From assembly GCF_009389715.1 (NCBI RefSeq), contig NW_024067695.1, forward strand, positions 372,001 to 436,000: 64,000 bases of DNA, written 5' to 3'. Position 1 is the stretch's first letter, and each line of letters starts with the position of its first letter. Shown here piece after piece: positions 24,240 to 34,470 of this stretch. The notes under the pieces were generated by a model, which saw nothing but the letters and a program-made list of their open reading frames with translations, was not told where the DNA came from and made no database searches. This stretch comes from Phoenix dactylifera (lineage: Eukaryota; Streptophyta; Magnoliopsida; Arecales; Arecaceae). The translations under genes and the position numbers were made by a program.

Positions 24240-26497
24240 GACTGCCACCATTAATTCTCTTCAAAGTCCGCTTTGGATAGAATGAAGCGAAGAACTTGGT
24301 CAACAGAGAAAGCGAGGTCTTCCAAGCTACTAAAAGGTCATTCAAACACGTATAATTTTAGTGCATTGGTTGGAAGAAGATGTGAGCTTCGGGCCATGTT
24401 CATGTTCATGTTCGGGCGTGGATTGGGTGATGCCAAAGAGAGATTCAGACCCAAGCCCAGTCCATTGTCGGCAATTTTTCAGGGCCAAGTCTGGGCAGCG
24501 GAATAACTTTTATCATATGACGTGTGACATATGAAAAAATGCTGAGAACTTATAATCAATTAATATTAAAGAGAGATTTCAATAGGCATGAAATTATGGA
24601 AGAAAAATATTTTACATGCACCAGCGAGTATACCCAGCACAGACCTATTGTGGGTTTTTGATGGACCATGGAGAGCAAAATAAATATTAGAACTCCAAAT
24701 AAATATCCAGGGCTGCAAACAACTTGAGCTGCTCATGAGGAGCTTGAGGTTGGCTCTACTCTAGCCCAAGCCTGCACTTAGCTAATAAGCGAGTTTAGCT
24801 TGAATAGTTTGAAGAGCTAAACAAGCCGAGTGCACCATCTAAGTGCATACGAAGCCGAGCTCAAGCAATCTAAGTGCATACGAAGCCGAGCTCAAGCAGC
24901 CTAATACCCTGGCTTGCTGGGAAATGTCTCACTATGGGAGCGAGCTCTGGCTTGTCTCAACCCTAAAGTTTTTGCTTTTTCCCTTAAAAAAGTTCCTTTT
25001 TTCTTTTTTTTTTCCCCTCTTGTTGCCATGTCAACCCTTCGGTTACTTCTCATCTAATCGAAGTTGAAGATAAAAACCAGATGCAGCCAGCCAGTTTCTT
25101 CAGCAGATTGGAATTTGTTCAATGATTGCGAACATTTTATTCAACACGGAAAAATTTACCAGGTCCAAACATAGCTAAGATTGACTGACTAAGCCGTAGA
25201 TTTGGTGCCAAACTTTGGTGGGACAACATGGCCAGTTAATCGAGTCCACAAGTTCGGCAAGATATCAGGATATCTGAAAAGTGATGACCCCGGGCATGCC
25301 TCAAATCGACATAGTTCTAAAGCAAGGCCATCCTTAGGAGCAGATTTTCTTCTTTTTTTTTAATATTAGGAGAGGCTAGCCCCTATTTATCTGTCCTTAT
25401 CTCCATCCCATCTCTTGAGAGTGACTCCAGCTAAAATTAGCTCCACAACAAGCAAGAGGTGGTGCCGAACCAAAAGTACCAATTTCATGACTGCACTGTG
25501 GGCGCATGTTTTAGTTTTAGTTAAGAGGGGGCATGTGTTAAGTTGAAAGAAATTGCTTTCCAAGCATTATCTAATATCATTTCATAAGTTAGAATATGCA
25601 AGTACTTTATTTTGAGCCAGGCCTTGTATGAGGGAAAACTCCTCTCTAGTTATTTATGTTTGAATCTTGAATATGTGTAGACTTTTTACTATCTATAATG
25701 AAAGAAATTAGCAAGGGATATTTTATGCTTGCACTCTTTATTTTTGGAGTCACTTTATATTTTAAAATACTTAAGCATCTGCCAAAATATAATAGAAGAT
25801 TAGTGACAAGAGAAGATTAGTGCATCTTGCCAAATATAATAGCTAATTATAGAACCACCAACTTAGCAAATGTGAGCTGGATGTACTTTTCATGTGTACT
25901 TATCAACACCGAAATATTTTTTTAGAACACTTTTTAATGAACAAGAGCACATAAGTCTCCTTTTGATCCTTTTAAAAACAAATGGAATAGTGTGGGTGGT
26001 AACCTTAATTAAGAGACAAAAAATAATCCAATTATTGACTACTCATGTTCCAAGATTTTTATTGCCTTTTCGTATTACATCTGTCCCTTTGTTGCTTAGA
26101 GAAAACCAATCAAGTGATGAAGAACCGAACTTTGGGTAGCTGAAGGGATCGACAGCTAGGGTTCGGAGAATTGATTGGAGAGACCGTTGTTAGAAGAGAA
26201 TGCAATATTAAAAAAACATAAACTCTATTTTGAAGAAAGAAGAGGAAAACAAAATCTAGATGCTAATTGGTAAAATATGCATTGTTTCAGACTATAAGTC
26301 AACTAATAATATCAAGGTATATTGAAAATTGGAAAACACAAAAAAAAAGAAAAAAAAAATAAGACATTAAATTTAATCTCACCCTCGACCTCCACTTATT
26401 CCATTTCTTAAAAACATAATTCAAGTCAACATATAGACATTCTTTTTCTTGGGAAAAAAAAACAAATATATATAGAATGAACAAAGTTCTTATTCTA
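24240..26497. other. Spacer with short tandem duplication
   Basis: No gene recognised. At 24837-24898 a 31-bp unit (beginning ATCTAAGTGCATACGAAGCC) occurs twice in exact tandem. The surroundings, with many GAGCTCGAG/AAGCTTG-like motifs, look like an old hAT-like MITE. The rest is AT-rich. Confidence 0.5.
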
Positions 26498-28356
26498 CTA
26501 GGTGTTCTTCTCTCCATGCTTATCTTGATCCACTTGCTCATCTCCCATCTTTAGCTTCTCTGTCCATTCATCTACCTGCTCTTCCAAATTGCCGGATCAA
26601 ACATAAGAATTTTAAAAAGAAAATTTGAGAGATGTTAGAGGTTCCTCATAAGAAATAATTTCAATATATTACATAAGTAAGAGATTGATCACCACCTTAT
26701 CAACGAACTGATCTATCACTTCAACTTTCTTTAGAACTTCTTCAGATGCATTCTCCAAACCTTCTGCTGCCTTTCTCATCATTCCATCCTCCGGGAGCTC
26801 CTCGGCCACATGTGAAGCTATCTTCTCAGTTACCTCTGCCACGTTTTCAATGATCTCCACTGCATTATCCACCTTCGTCACCACATCTGTTAACAATAGC
26901 CCGGCAACCCAATAAATTCATACATACATTAAGGCAACAATTAAATTGAAAATAAAGGATGCAAAATTGAAATCAAGCCATTGAAATGACTGACATGTAA
27001 ATAGGGGTATAAGTGAGCTAAGCTTGATCGAGCTTGGGCTCGGTCAAACTTGGTTTGAAATTAATTTCAAGCTTGAACTTCAAAATCAATCTTGATTTCT
27101 TTACCATTATTTCGAGCTCAATTGGAGCTTAATGTCAAGCCAAGTCAAAGACGAGTCTGAACAATCAGCTTAATAATCCTAACTTGGTCAGAAATCAAAC
27201 CAAGCATGAATCAAGCTCAATTCAAGCTTAAATTAACAATTAATTGATTAAGGAACAGAAAGATATACTAATTAATTATTCAAAGGATAATTCATTATCC
27301 GTATATATAAATATGTTTGAGTCTTATAGAGCCAAGTTTGATCAAGCTGGGTGGATTTTTGGCTCAGCTTGAAATTAATTTTAAGCTTGCTTTGTTTAGC
27401 TTCAAATCGAGCATGATTCCAGCTTTTCTCAAACTGCGCTCAACCTGCACCGCTCATGCAACACCCCTACATATACTTTCAACAACTTTTGTGGCTCCGC
27501 TGTACAACCAATATCCACAAGAAGTGATCCAATGTTTTTGACAGGGTGAGATACAATTTCACTGAAAACTGATGAAAGCTTCAGAGGAGCATATGTAGCT
27601 TTTGAACATAATTCCTGATAATTTATATTTTCTTTTCTCAGATTACCATCAATTCTTTGTATTTTCTGCCAACTGGGGAGAGCTAGCCACATTACAGATC
27701 CCACAGTCCACTTTAGCCTGCACAAGCGATAACCAATTCTCAGGAACCCATTTTTTCGAAGGATAAATCAGGAAACATAAATATTATTCCATACTCATTA
27801 CAAGAGATGGAAGGAAAAGAAAAGCAAGGAAGAAAGAAATATGTACGCTAGCGCTAGGAAACGGGAAATTCCCAATCCAACAGAAATTACCAACTAGGGG
27901 CAGTAGGTAAGGGCGGAGACGAAGCAGGTGCTTGACTTGGAGGTTGGCTGCTTGTTTCCCTGCACCAAATAATTCCACCATAAGCCATAATCTTTTGACT
28001 TGGAAGTATTTTTTGAGCTACAGACCCAGTCCATAATTAAGCAATCATATTAAACAATTAATGATGAGATTCTTTTATTATTTTAAAAAAAGAAAAACAA
28101 CATATAAATTGTGGCAAAAGTTTGGAATGCATAGATGCGAGTGCAGAGGGAAGAACCTGTTCTCGTCGGCTTTCTTGCATGGATCTCCACCCGTGAGACC
28201 CGGAGACTGCATCGATAGCTTCACCCGCTGCTTTCTGCGGCTTGATCTGCGAATCCATAGGAGAGAAGACTTGGAGACATAGCAGAATGATTTGCATGGA
28301 ACAACCGTACAGAGATTCGAAAATCCTGAGGAGTTCGAGGATGGTGCCATTGCCAT
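26498..28356 (-). CDS. Predicted plastid membrane protein, five exons
   Basis: Exons by splice sites and phase: 28356-28157, 27959-27891, 27717-27647, 26886-26696, 26575-26498. They total 609 nt and give 202 residues. All four introns are GT-AG (197, 173, 760 and 120 bp). Residues 1-48 are Ser/Arg-rich and almost free of acidic residues (MAMAPSSNSSGF..), like a chloroplast transit peptide. A Pro-rich linker follows. Then comes a hydrophobic segment, W-LKWTVGSVMWLALPSWQ, at about residues 90-107. A long acidic amphipathic helical region follows (VDNAVEIIENVAEVTEKIA), and the end is charged (VDEWTEKL..). The start is the first ATG of this frame after a (CT)n leader. The function is unknown: a plant-specific family of probable thylakoid or envelope proteins (inference). 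A partial paralogue lies at 18711-20079. Intron 3 holds a MITE. Confidence 0.8.
27002..27469. mobile_element. hAT-like MITE in intron 3
   Basis: The left end reads TAGGGGTATAAGTGAGC, and the complement of the right end reads TAGGGGTGTTGCATGAGC. The interior is rich in AAGCTTG/GAGCTC motifs. No coding capacity. The flanking 8-mers (CATGTAAA and CATATACT) match only in part, so the insertion is old or the boundary is off by a few bases. It accounts for most of the 760-bp intron. Confidence 0.55.
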
Positions 28357-28378
28357 GGTCGCCAAGCTTCTGGCAGTC

Positions 28379-28401
28379 CTCTCTCTCTCTCTCTCTCTCT
28401 C
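28379..28401. repeat. (CT)n/(GA)n tract in 5' leader of the plastid gene
   Basis: The tract lies 23 bp upstream of the minus-strand start codon at 28356. On the sense strand it is GA-rich. Such tracts are common in plant 5' UTRs and core promoters. Confidence 0.7.
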
Positions 28402-28621
28402 ACAGAATCGTACGTAAAAATGCCACTCGACTTGTTTGTCTTAAATGCTACTCAGCTTGTTTGTCGTTTTTTTTTCGTAACTTCAACTTGTTTGTCTTTG
28501 CACGACGTGGCTGTAAACTTCGCCAATCACAGCCGTTCGTATTTTAGGACCTTATCCATCCGGCACTCATTGAGGTGCATCGCTGCAGGAACAAGCATGT
28601 GGTTGGTGTGGCTTGCGCGGC

Positions 28622-28627
28622 CACGTG
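28622..28627. promoter_or_regulatory. G-box CACGTG, candidate
   Basis: A CACGTG palindrome about 270 bp upstream of the minus-strand start codon at 28356. It is the core bound by plant bZIP and bHLH factors, often in light-regulated genes. A single hexamer is weak evidence. Confidence 0.3.
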
Positions 28628-28844
28628 ATGCATGCCATGAAAAATATAATTTGGCCATCAGTGGAGCTAGGTCAACCCTATTATCCTTTGTGCCGGAGTT
28701 TCTCTCCATGTGACTCTTACGTACTGCCCGACTCCGCGTTAGCCAATCATGCTTGAGATGAAAGCACACATGATTCATAAATACATTTGATTAAGAGAGC
28801 TAAACCACGCTTTGATTTCCTTTCTAACAATTTTTTTTGCCTTG

Positions 28845-28850
28845 CACGTG
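28845..28850. promoter_or_regulatory. G-box CACGTG, candidate
   Basis: A second CACGTG, about 490 bp upstream of the same start codon and just outside the MITE cluster that starts at about 28885. Its function is untested and it may be chance. Confidence 0.25.
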
Positions 28851-28884
28851 CGCACATGATTCATACATACGTACACATATGAAG

Positions 28885-29162
28885 TTTTTTTTTCGTACAT
28901 ACCCTCCTAAATATTAGAATTTACGTAAATACCTTACCAAAATTGATATTTGCATGCATACCCTCATCAAATACTTATTTTGTATGTATATCCGTACCAT
29001 CCAACACCGTTAAAAAGTTAGCGGTTTAAAATTTAAATGACGAAAATAACATTAATGGGTAAACATGCAAAAAAAAATATTTATAAGGGTATACATGAAA
29101 ATAATAATTTTGGAGGGTATTCATGCAATTTCATATATTTAGGAGGGTATACACGCAAAAAA
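28885..29162. mobile_element. Palindromic MITE A
   Basis: The ends are inverted repeats: TTTCGTACATACCCTCCTAA on the left pairs with the complement of TTAGGAGGGTATACACGCAAA on the right, with imperfect matching along most of the 278 bp. The interior has further pairs (ATACCTTACCAAAATTGAT with ATAATTTTGGAGGGTATTC). No coding capacity. Almost the whole element folds back on itself. Confidence 0.65.
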
Positions 29163-29165
29163 ATT

Positions 29166-29826
29166 CTTAAATTTTTGCATAAATACCCTTCTAAATATTC
29201 AAATTTGCATGAATACCCTCCAAATTGATATTTACTTGCTTGCCCTCATAAAACACTATTTTTGTATGAATACTTTTGATATAACAATTCAGCTAATGTA
29301 ATTAGCCAAAATTATATTTATTTAAATTAAAAATTAATTAAAATTATGAAAGTATTTTTAATTTCTAAAGTGGGTAACAGGTTAACAGATCTCACTGAAA
29401 ACTAAAATAGGTTGAAATAAGAAAAAATAAAATTAGAATTGGTTTCATGTAAACCCTCATAAATATGTGAAATTGCATGAATATCATCATAAAGTATTAT
29501 TTGCATATACCCTTGTCAAATATTTCTTTTTGCACATCTACCTGTTAAGGATATTTTGGTATCCTCATAAAGTATTAGTTGCATATACCTTTGTCAAATA
29601 TTTCTTTTTGTACATCTACCTGTTAAGGATATTTTGGTCAATTTTAATTTTAAACCGCTAATTTCTTAATAGCGTTAGATGAGATAGGCATATATGCAAG
29701 AAAAAAGAAAAATAAAGAATATATATGCAAAACAAGTATTTTATAAGGGCATACTTGCAAATATTAATTTTGGAAAGATATTTATGTAAATTTCAATATT
29801 TAGAAAGATATGTACGCAAAAAATCC
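29166..29826. mobile_element. Palindromic MITE B with internal 78-bp repeat
   Basis: Same family as the adjacent element: the left end TTTTTGCATAAATACCCTTC pairs with the complement of GAAAGATATGTACGCAAAAA at the right. Inside, a 78-bp unit is repeated in tandem (starts at about 29483 and 29561, both containing TACCTGTTAAGGATATTTTG). It abuts the other copy with only a few bases between. Confidence 0.6.
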
Positions 29827-29872
29827 ATATATACATACATACATATATATATATTTACGTACACACACACAC

Positions 29873-29874
<2 letters not shown>

Positions 29875-29911
<37 letters not shown>
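29875..29911. repeat. (TA)n microsatellite
   Basis: Dinucleotide repeat preceded by CA and ATAC repeats at 29829-29872. Seen directly. Confidence 0.9.
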
Positions 29912-29917
<6 letters not shown>

Positions 29918-30869
29918 AGTGTTGGGCACATCGAAGATATATGTTTCAAAAAAGGGAGTCACCAAGGGAGGAGTATGACTGTGGGCATTAGCATTATATA
30001 GAAATAATTTGGTTATCCTATTTAGTCGGAAAAAAAATGATTTCCCTCAAGTCTTCCATTGATGAGGTGCCCCAGTGAAATTTGCTACCTCAAGTATATA
30101 TATAGTAATTGTCCTGAACAATAAGTAAATGTTAATTAGAATTCAAAGCACAAACCACTAATGCAATATCATGTTGATCTACTGAAAATAATTATTGAGT
30201 TATATTTTGAGCATATAGTCTTACCAATTATCTAAGTCATGTATATCTAGTCATACTTACAGTAAATTTGCTTGAAACAGTCTAAATTAAACATCAACCC
30301 GAGTAGACATTTTTGCAAGAACAAGAAGGCAAACCCAAAGAAAGAAGGTTCCCAAATGAAGAAGCAAAGCAAAAACAAAATGTAAGATTTGGAGATGGAT
30401 CGCTCAACGCTTTGACCCAATTCCGATCAAATCTACAGTATGTTAGGTTGGCATATGTTAACTTGTGAACCCAAACCTAAATTGAGTTTGGTAGTGATAT
30501 CTCAATCCAATTTTAATTGTAGGTCAAGTCAGGTAAATACAAGGACGACCTAGCTCAAGTTTCACGCACAAAACAATCAATACCTTAGCAGATTTTGCCA
30601 ATTTAGGTATTGTATAGTAAATGTTTGGTACATTTATATGTCTGCATGCATCTCTCCACTTTTCAATCTAGGTCTGCTGCCACTTTATGTGACTTCTAGG
30701 TTAGATTGCTAATTTAGCTTATTTTATGCGGGTGAGAAATAAAGAACCAATTCAACATGCTTTTGATTGACATGCTTTTCATATTGAGAATGCACAATGA
30801 CATATCAATAAAAGTTGAGGTTTATCGATCTCTGTTTCTCTGTGGGCCTAGTCCAGCCTGTCGGGCTTG
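29912..30869. other. Spacer, no gene seen
   Basis: AT-rich. The last part may already belong to the decayed copia element that follows, but no domain can be read before about 30870. Confidence 0.45.
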
Positions 30870-31215
30870 TGGAAAAGCAAAGTAGTTGTGACATCAAAAT
30901 TATTCGGAGTGACAAAGGAGGCGAATATACCTCAGAAAAATATGAAGAATATTATAAAAATGAAGGCATTCGGAAGCAATTGACAGCAGAATCGATACAG
31001 CCCACGACAAAATGAAGTCACGAGGTGCAAGAACCGGACCATTGTGGAGGTGGCAACATCGGCGCTCAATAGGAAGGCTTGCCCAAAATGGACCATTTGG
31101 AGAAAACACCGGTGATATTTTTATTTATCGGTGCTCAATGAGAAGGTTTGCCCAAAATGGGCCATTTGGAAGAGTCTGATTGCAGGGGAGAAAACACCAG
31201 TGAAATTTTTACTTA
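30870..31215 (+). pseudogene. Ty1/copia integrase fragment
   Basis: From about 30870 the frame reads QSSCDIKIIRSDKGGEYTS, the catalytic-core motif of copia integrases (R-[ST]-D-x-GGE), then QLTAESIQP. A stop follows at 31013-31015. In another frame CKNRTIVEVA corresponds to the ERKNRTIVEMAR motif, followed by LN.KACPKW and EKTPV. The segment from about 31058 is duplicated at about 31127. Neither gag, reverse transcriptase nor LTRs were found nearby, so it is an isolated, dead fragment. Confidence 0.75.
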
Positions 31216-31799
31216 CAGTTATTGAAGATGGGACTGTTGTGTTCCTTCCAAATCACCCACACGGTGCAGAAGAAGAGAGAAAATATTTCAATTGGCGACC
31301 AGCTATAGATTGTGGATGAACAAATTAGAGAGAGGCCATCTCACGAGGGGTAACATTGGAATGCAGTCTTGTTTTAGGGAGATTTCAAATGCCTTTTAAA
31401 ACTTGGCATTGGAAAAAAGTAATGGTCATGCAAAACCATCAGCCATCTTTATCTAGTGATTTGGTAGGTCTCCCAAGATATATAATTTTGTCTCCCTCCA
31501 TCAGCGGTGGTTCTTCATTACACATATGGCTGATGATTGGGAACTGGATCCTTAATCCGATCCTGAACTAAAGGAGATTCAAACTTAAAATAAAATTATC
31601 TCTCCCTAATTTCAAAATAAAATTATTGGAGGACTTTCATCGGTCCACTGCAGGGCCTTTCTCGAATCGCTCCCAGTGACGTCCAAACAGTAATAAGGAG
31701 CCCTTTGAGCCTCACAGATTTTGTGCTGTGTATCTGAGGTCTGGATTCTGCATGGGCTTGCAATGCTTCTGGCACTCTAAGCCCAGTGTTGGGCCGTAT
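31216..31799. other. Spacer after the copia fragment
   Basis: Possibly further decayed retroelement sequence, but no motif is readable. No gene seen. Confidence 0.4.
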
Positions 31800-31941
31800 A
31801 TCACTCATTGATCGCTTTGAGATTTGTGCAAATGAATGAATTGTGGAGTTCAAAACATTTTTAGATCTGTAAGGTGGGTAATCCAATGGTCGATTCATGG
31901 AAAGAGAGAGGAATCCTTCTTTCATGCAAAAGATACAACCC
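31800..31941. mobile_element. MITE remnant, same family as 2327 and 51295
   Basis: The right end reads GAATCCTTCTTTCATGCAAAAGATACAACCC, the complement of the GGGTTGTATCTTTCGCG terminus seen at 51494 (landmark only). The segment ATCGCTTTGAGATTTGTGCA matches the interior of the other copies. The left terminus was not found. Confidence 0.35.
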
Positions 31942-32692
31942 CTTCCCCCTAAACCAATCCCATGATCGGATCATGGAGATGCATCCTTACACTGGTTATG
32001 CCGTGGATCTCTCTTTCTCATACAAGAATCATGGATGGCTGTAATATTTCAATTTGATCTGAAAAATCATATTTTAATTCATTTAATAATTATATTCTTG
32101 TTTTTAGCTAGTGCATTATTTTTCTAAAAATTGAGAAGCTTATCTACCAATTTCCTAAAAAAGGGAAATAATATCTCAAAATAAAAACTGGATTGGATCA
32201 AGGATCCCAGAAAAGCTGTTAGTGTGGGCTCAACACTTCCATAACCAAAGTTCCTCCTCAGGCAAGGGGTTCCTTTTCTTTTCCCATCTTCCGCCCTCCA
32301 ACTAAGCTTTTCTTTTAGGCAGACTTAGTCCACAATGTTTGCTATGGATTAGCCCAATAAAAACTCGCCACATGACCCTCTTCACTTGATCTTAAAGCTG
32401 ATCATAGACTGGATTTGGGCACAGAAGATATCAAATTTTGTATAGGCCTGGCCTGAAGCCTAGTTAAAAATGAATAGAATTTAGGCTTAGCCCATAATCA
32501 GTTCTGCTTAGCCTCGTATCCTACTTTTAGCCTTGGTTATAAAAATAAAAAATTAATTTTAATGGCCCTAACGTTCTCCTTCGTGCGACCCTGGTATTCC
32601 TGTAAAAGTATTTTGTCTTTTTGACTCTGAAGAAACTGCTCATGTAGGACTATCTGCAGGCTGCCGATGTAAAAAAAAAAAAGAAAAAAAAA
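31942..32692. other. Spacer, no gene seen
   Basis: AT-rich sequence ending in an A-rich tract (about 32671-32692), which is the insertion target of the large palindromic element to the right. Confidence 0.5.
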
Positions 32693-34053
32693 GGGGAAAT
32701 TAATCACCGGTACATTTATTGACCGGTCTTTAACGTTTAATCCCTGTTGACTGGTTGTTTAACGATCAGTCCAGCCATATTTCAATACTTTATTATGAGA
32801 CGAAAACGCCCCCTAAGAATATTAAAATGCCCCTGCCCCTTTTGATCTCCCATTCCCAAAAGAAGAAGAAGAAACAGGGGCAGCCGCCACCGACCACGGC
32901 CCGTCCCCGCCCGAGCTCCCTCCCGCGGTCGCCACCGGCGCCGTCTCGCTCCCTACCGAGCCCCATCCCGCGGCCCCGCCACCTCCCGTGCCCCTTCCCT
33001 TCCTAATCTCCCGTTCTCAGAAGAAAAAGAAGAAGAAGAAGGCCCGGCCGCCGCCGACCACAGCTCGCCTCTGCCCGAGCTCCCTCCTGCGGCCGTCGCC
33101 GGCCCCTGCTCGCCCCCTCTCGCGGCCTCTTCCCTCCCGAGCCCCCTCCCATGGCCCGCCCCCGTCCGAGCTCCCTCCCACGGCCCCCGCCCGAGCTCCC
33201 TCCCGCGGCCGCCGTCGGCCCCGGCTCGCCGTCGACGGCGGCCCCGCCCCCTCCAACGGCCGCCACGGCCCGGCCCCCTCCGGCGCCGCCGGCTCGCAGG
33301 AGGAGAAGAAAGAAGAAAGAAGAAGAAGGGAAGAAGAGAAGAAAAAGAAAAGAAAAAAAGGAAAAGGAAAGAAAAAGAAGGAAAAAAAAGAAAAAAAATA
33401 AATAATTAAATAAATGCATAAATAAATAAATCAATAAATATAAATGAACAAATAAAATAAATAAAATAAATAAATAAATAAATAAATAATATATTCTATA
33501 ATAAAATAAAATAATTATAAATAAATAAATAAAGCCGCCACGGCCGGGCCCTCTCCTGCGGCCCCCTTCTGCGGCCGCCATGGCCGGGCCCTCTCCCCCG
33601 GCCTCCGGTGGCGCCGGCCTGCGGGAGGAGAAGAAAGAAGAAGAAAGGAAGAAGAGAAAAAAAAAGAAAAAGAAGGGAAAAAAAGGAAAGAGAAAGAAGA
33701 GAGGGAAAGAAAAAGAAAAAAGGAAAGAAAAAGAAGAAAAGGAAAGAAGAAAAAAAAAGGAAAGAAAAAGAAGAAAAGGAAAAAAAGAAAAAAAGAAAAG
33801 AAAAAGGAAGAAAAGGAAAGAAAAAGAAGAAAAAGGAAAGAAAGGAAAGAAAAAGAAGAAAAAGAAAAGAAAAAGAAGAAAAGGAAAAAAAGAAAAAAAG
33901 AAAAGAAAAAAAGAAGAAGAAAAAGGAAAGAAAAAGAAGAGAAGGAAAGAAAAAGAAAAAGAAAAAAGAAAAAAAGAAAAAAGAAAAGAAAAGAAAAGAA
34001 AAAAATAGAAGAAAAGGAAAGAAAAAGAAGATTCATGTATGTGCAGAGAATAC

Positions 34054-34124
34054 TTAATTGTGTACAGAGAACATTTAACTGTGTGCATCACACAGTTAAG
34101 TGTTCTCTGTACACAATTAAGTCT
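34054..34124. repeat. Perfect or near-perfect short palindrome
   Basis: ACTTAATTGTGTACAGAGAAC on the left pairs with its complement ending at 34124 around a TAACTGTGTGCATCACACAGTTA centre (landmarks only). It lies just before the main tandem array and is built of the same TGTGTGCA/ACTTAA vocabulary. Confidence 0.6.
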
Positions 34125-34470
34125 TCTCTGCACACACTTAACTGTGTGATGCGTAGAACACTTAACTGTGTGCAGAGAAAATTTAAATGTGTGCATATAA
34201 GACTTAATTGTGTATAGAGAATATTTAACTTAACTGTGTGATGTATAGAATACTTAACTGTGTTGAGAGAAGATTTAAGTGTGTGCACAGAAGACTTAAT
34301 TGTGTGTAGAGAAGGAAAGAAAAAGAAAAATAAAAGAAAAAAAAGAAGGAAAGAAAAAGAAAAAAAGAAGAAAAAGGAAAGAAAAAGAGGAAAAAGGAAA
34401 GAAAAAGAAAAAAAGAAAAGAAAAAGAAGAAAAGGAAAAAAGAAAAAAAGAAAAGAAAAGAAAAAAAATT

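Noticed and set aside
33003-34196. Open frame of 397 codons on the minus strand
   Set aside because: It is Phe/Leu/Ser- and Arg/Gly-rich translation of purine tracts, AAAT repeats and GC repeats within the palindromic element. Composition artefact, no domain.
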